Positions 61,201-64,000 of a stretch of 64,000 nucleotides of DNA are shown here, in pieces; positions within the stretch are counted from its first letter, which is position 1, and each line of letters starts with the position of its first letter. The notes below the pieces were generated by a model. It was not told where the DNA came from. It did not search any database and saw only the letters and a program-made list of their open reading frames with translations. Where the stretch lies: NCBI GenBank assembly GCA_013396755.1, contig VWZF01003024.1, positions 124,001 to 188,000 on the forward strand, written 5' to 3'. The stretch is from Sclerurus mexicanus (lineage: Eukaryota; Chordata; Aves; Passeriformes; Furnariidae). Both the position numbers and the translations under genes were made by a program.

Positions 61201-61724
61201 ATTTTGAGGAGGTGGTTAGTTTTCCAGGCTTCTCATATGTACTCTACCAGTTTGTCTAATCCAAACCTTTCAGCCCACTTCCTTGTCCAGGAGGTTACCA
61301 AAGTTTCTGATGATTCCCAGTTTCTTGGCAGCTCACCTGCCAGACAAGGGCAAGATCATAGCACAGAGCTGCTTCATGGATTTCAAGATCCAAAACTCCC
61401 TGTCTGACAGCTAGCAAATCACCATGCTCTCAGGTTCTCCAGGGTTTCCACAGCTCCACACTCAGGGTTTTTCAACTATTCTTTTTCCTCTGAGAATCAG
61501 TAAAACAACATTTCAAAATATCAGACTTCAGGTGACTGACTTCCCTATCCAGACTCCTCAATCTAAAGTCTGGGAGCAGGGTGAACCAGCTTTGGCACAC
61601 AGGCAAAGTGATGTAATTTTGCTAAGGATGTAGCCAGGAAAGGGTCATTGCATGGTCTCAGATGTGGCCGCCTCTGAATTTCCAATTGCTGTCCTACCAG
61701 GTCCATTCCTTTGCAGTATTTCTC
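55253..61724. other. 6.5 kb of unique sequence with candidate regulatory block
   Basis: No gene was recognised. GC-richer patches lie at about 58030-58270 and 59430-59650. The 59347-59703 frame (118 codons) starts with GTG and overlaps a 98-codon frame, which is what GC-rich non-coding DNA produces. A G/T-rich run lies at 57887-57915 and an A-run at 59979-60000. The block 60300-60775 is poor in simple repeats and ends in a homeodomain-type motif cluster. Confidence 0.45.
60732..60770. promoter_or_regulatory. cluster of homeodomain/PBX-type motifs
   Basis: Within 39 bp the plus strand holds GATTAATTGAT (60732), ATTGATTA (60751) and TTGATTAATC (60761). These are repeated TAAT and TGAT cores in both orientations, as in HOX/PBX-type sites. 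The calling rests on motifs only. Confidence 0.3.
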
Positions 61725-61910
61725 GGAATCATGGAATATGCTCAGTTGGAAGGGACCCATCAGGATCATTGAGTCCAACTCCTGGTCCTTCACAGAATCA
61801 CACCTTGTGCCTGAGAGCTTTGTTCAAACACTTCTTGAACTGTTAGGCTTGGTGCTGTGACCACTGCCCTGGGGAGCCTGTTCAGTGCCCAATCCCCCTC
61901 TGCGTGAAAA
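61725..61910 (-). mobile_element. CR1 LINE 3' end fragment (type ending GGGACCCATCAGGATCAT)
   Basis: The plus strand GGAATCATGGAATATGCTCA, TTGGAAGGGACCCATCAGGA, CACACCTTGTGCCTGAGAGC and GGGGAGCCTGTTCAGTGCCC is the reverse complement of a different CR1 subfamily from most here. About 185 bp, with small deletions. Confidence 0.92.
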
Positions 61911-62411
61911 GTGGGTTGAAATAAACCAGGGGGTGTGTGTAATTTATGTATTTATTTGTTTGTTTATTCTGCCCTGTAGCAGTCAAAGAGCTTTCATAGA
62001 ATGAATTACACATCTTAGCTAAAAGGGCAGCAACCCTCAGCCAACAGGCATTACTGTCTCTCACTTCACCTATGATCTCATAGTGCTGAATTTGTGTGTA
62101 CTACACTGAGTTATCTATTTACTGCAAAAGAGCAGCTTCAGTATCTCACCAGATACTATTCCTAACTGCCTTAATGTGAAATAAAATTGATTTAAAACTG
62201 ACGTAGGATTGTCCAGGTTAGGAATTTGCGGTACTTTTGTCATATTGATTGATATCAATCTTACAATTAAATAATAGTTGAAAGTACTGCAAGAGGTAGG
62301 TAAGGGTATAATAAGGAATATTATTATTACTATAATTATTGCTATTTTATTAAAAATTTCAGCTGCAAACTTTCTCTAATCAGTAGTAGCAATTACAGTT
62401 TACCATCTTTA
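61911..62411. other. unique sequence, no gene seen
   Basis: An AT-rich ATTATTATTA stretch lies near 62320-62350, and TTTATTTGTTTGTTT near 61948-61966. No gene. Confidence 0.6.
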
Positions 62412-62515
62412 AGCGACTTGCTTTAGTGGAAGGTGCCCTTACCCATGGAAGTGAGGCTGGACCTAGGAGATCTTTAAGGCCCCTTCCAACCCAAACCATT
62501 CTATGATTCTATGAT
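62412..62515 (+). mobile_element. short CR1 LINE 3' end fragment
   Basis: TTAGTGGAAGGTGCCCTTAC, then ATCTTTAAGGCCCCTTCCAA, CCCAAACCATTCTATGATTC and TATGATC is a typical plus-strand CR1 end, about 105 bp. Confidence 0.94.
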
Positions 62516-64000
62516 CTTCCTAGGCATCATAAGACAATAGTTCTAAAAATGCAGTATGGGTAGGAATTGAAATTAGTACTCAATCCCATAAATGACATCC
62601 TTGCCTTATAGCTCCAGCCAGCATGTTCATTTTCTTTATATTAAATTAATTAATTTAAAACAGCTTTTCCCACCCTCTCGCCACACCCACAAACCAAAAG
62701 TCACTACTGACAAAACACAAAAATATGCACTTTGTATTCTTTATTATTTTATCCTCTATGACAGCTGATTCTTTTAACTGGTAGGAGAGCCAACATCATG
62801 TTTCGTAGAATATGCCCTTTTTTATGGAAAGCGTTATCTAGAATGACATTTCAGCACTGATCCTGAGAAAAGGACTTTGTGAAGTGTCTTTATGGTGAGA
62901 TAAATCCAGTGTAGCATGAATTAAAAAAATTCCATTGCATTTCCATTCTGATTACATATCTAGTTGGAAATCCAGATAGCTTGTTTAAATCATCAATCTA
63001 CTGTTTCAATGCCATGGAAATTGCAAAGAAGTTCTGCTTTGCAGGACCTCCTGTACTATATCTTGTTGAACAAATTTGAATGTACCTATATACAGAGCAC
63101 AGAAATTTGATTGTGGAACTTCTTTTTATGGATTGTGTCACTTTTCGTACTAAACTGACATTTTTAGGCATCAATTCAGCAGGTTATGTCACTTGACCCC
63201 AGGATAATTAGTTTGAAATACGTTGGTTTTTTTCTTGACTTCTGTTTTGTTTGGGGTGGGTTTTGGTTTGGTTTTGTTTTGTTTCCATAAAGGGATCATA
63301 GAAACCTTTTTGTAAAGGAGCCACATCTTATATAATTTACTATAGTTTTATTGTGCAAGTATTATTGTTACTTCTATTTTCCACTCATAAAATTAGTAAC
63401 TGGGAAACAACTCTTTAGTTCGTCTTGTGAAGATTTAGCCTTTTCTAGAAATTCCACTATTCAGGCTAATCCCCAAAGACAAGGAAGAAAATTTCCAGCC
63501 AGTGTTTCTGGCACCAAATAGCAAGTGATGCATTTCTGGTGCAATCATCACACTTGTCACCAAGCACACAGATGATGACCTGGGGGACACGGAAAACTTT
63601 GATGCAAATTTCTCTCACCAACCTTTTGTCTTATTTTGATTTCAATGTACTTCAGCTATTACATAATGACACAGTCATTACAGGATACACAGACACAATG
63701 CTGAGGCTGAAGGGAACAATTGCAGAACAGACTTTTATATGCTACTCTGACTTAGAGGGAGGAAAGACTACAATCTCAAAATTGCTATTTAGAAAAGGCT
63801 TTCAAAGACAATAAAACCCAAGATGGAAGAAGTAATCTCTGACATTGCATAGTTATTTCATTCCATTTTGGTTTTGACACTGAAAAATCCCATTATATGA
63901 AACTCCCTGTTTCTCATACCCCTAAGGATATTTAAAAATAGCTGTCTTTTTGTGTGTGTTCATGGTGTTTCTTTCAATGTATTTTTTCCTTATTTTTTTA
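62516..64000. other. unique sequence with one G/T tract
   Basis: A G/T-rich tract lies at 63224-63288 (TTTTGGTTTG and TTTTG units). The 63539-63814 frame (91 codons) has no recognised domain. Nothing else was recognised to the window end. Confidence 0.5.

Noticed and set aside
1..64000. CRISPR arrays, bacterial operons, phage or plasmid features
   Set aside because: No regularly spaced repeats with unique spacers and no dense coding exist. The CR1 content shows avian nuclear DNA.

Overview
This window looks like gene-free DNA from a songbird (passerine) genome. It could be an intergenic desert or the inside of a very large intron. The evidence is the repeat content: about twenty-one 5'-truncated CR1 LINE fragments ending in the avian (ATTCTATG)n-type tail, two fragments of a bird endogenous-retrovirus LTR, and one short element that joins a CR1-type 3' end to a degraded tRNA-like B box. 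That last arrangement is typical of the tRNA-Ile-derived SINE of passerines. The DNA is AT-rich (roughly 40% GC by eye). I could not support any host protein-coding exon, tRNA gene, rRNA gene, CRISPR array or bacterial-type feature.

Layout. 1-3.9 kb: a CR1 end, a G/T-rich tract, and an LTR-like block holding two almost identical 370-bp copies, one of them bracketed by single N bases. 3.9-7.9 kb: two minus-strand CR1 copies, the second being the longest in the window (about 0.9 kb, with reverse-transcriptase remnants), then a plus-strand LTR fragment. 7.9-27 kb: mostly unique AT-rich sequence with three CR1 ends. 27-33.5 kb: a CR1-rich stretch that includes a convergent inverted pair. 33.5-40.2 kb: unique sequence. 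40.2-41.1 kb: three minus-strand elements in a row (CR1 stub, SINE, CR1). 41.1-54 kb: unique sequence with a CR1 end, an ancient CR1 and two young-looking ones, a 4 x 11-bp tandem repeat and an 8-bp-unit microsatellite. 54.2-55.3 kb: a cluster of two CR1 copies and an inverted LTR fragment. 55.3-64 kb: mainly unique sequence, with a motif-rich block near 60.3-60.8 kb and two more CR1 ends.

There is no gene set working together here. The recognisable biology is retrotransposon decay, plus short non-coding blocks that could be regulatory, which only cross-species alignment can decide. I found no undescribed biological system. The most actionable observations are a probable assembly artefact at 1945-2316, an in-frame loss of the catalytic motif in the longest CR1, the tRNA/CR1 chimeric SINE, and the helically phased TGATGTCA array at 43.7 kb.
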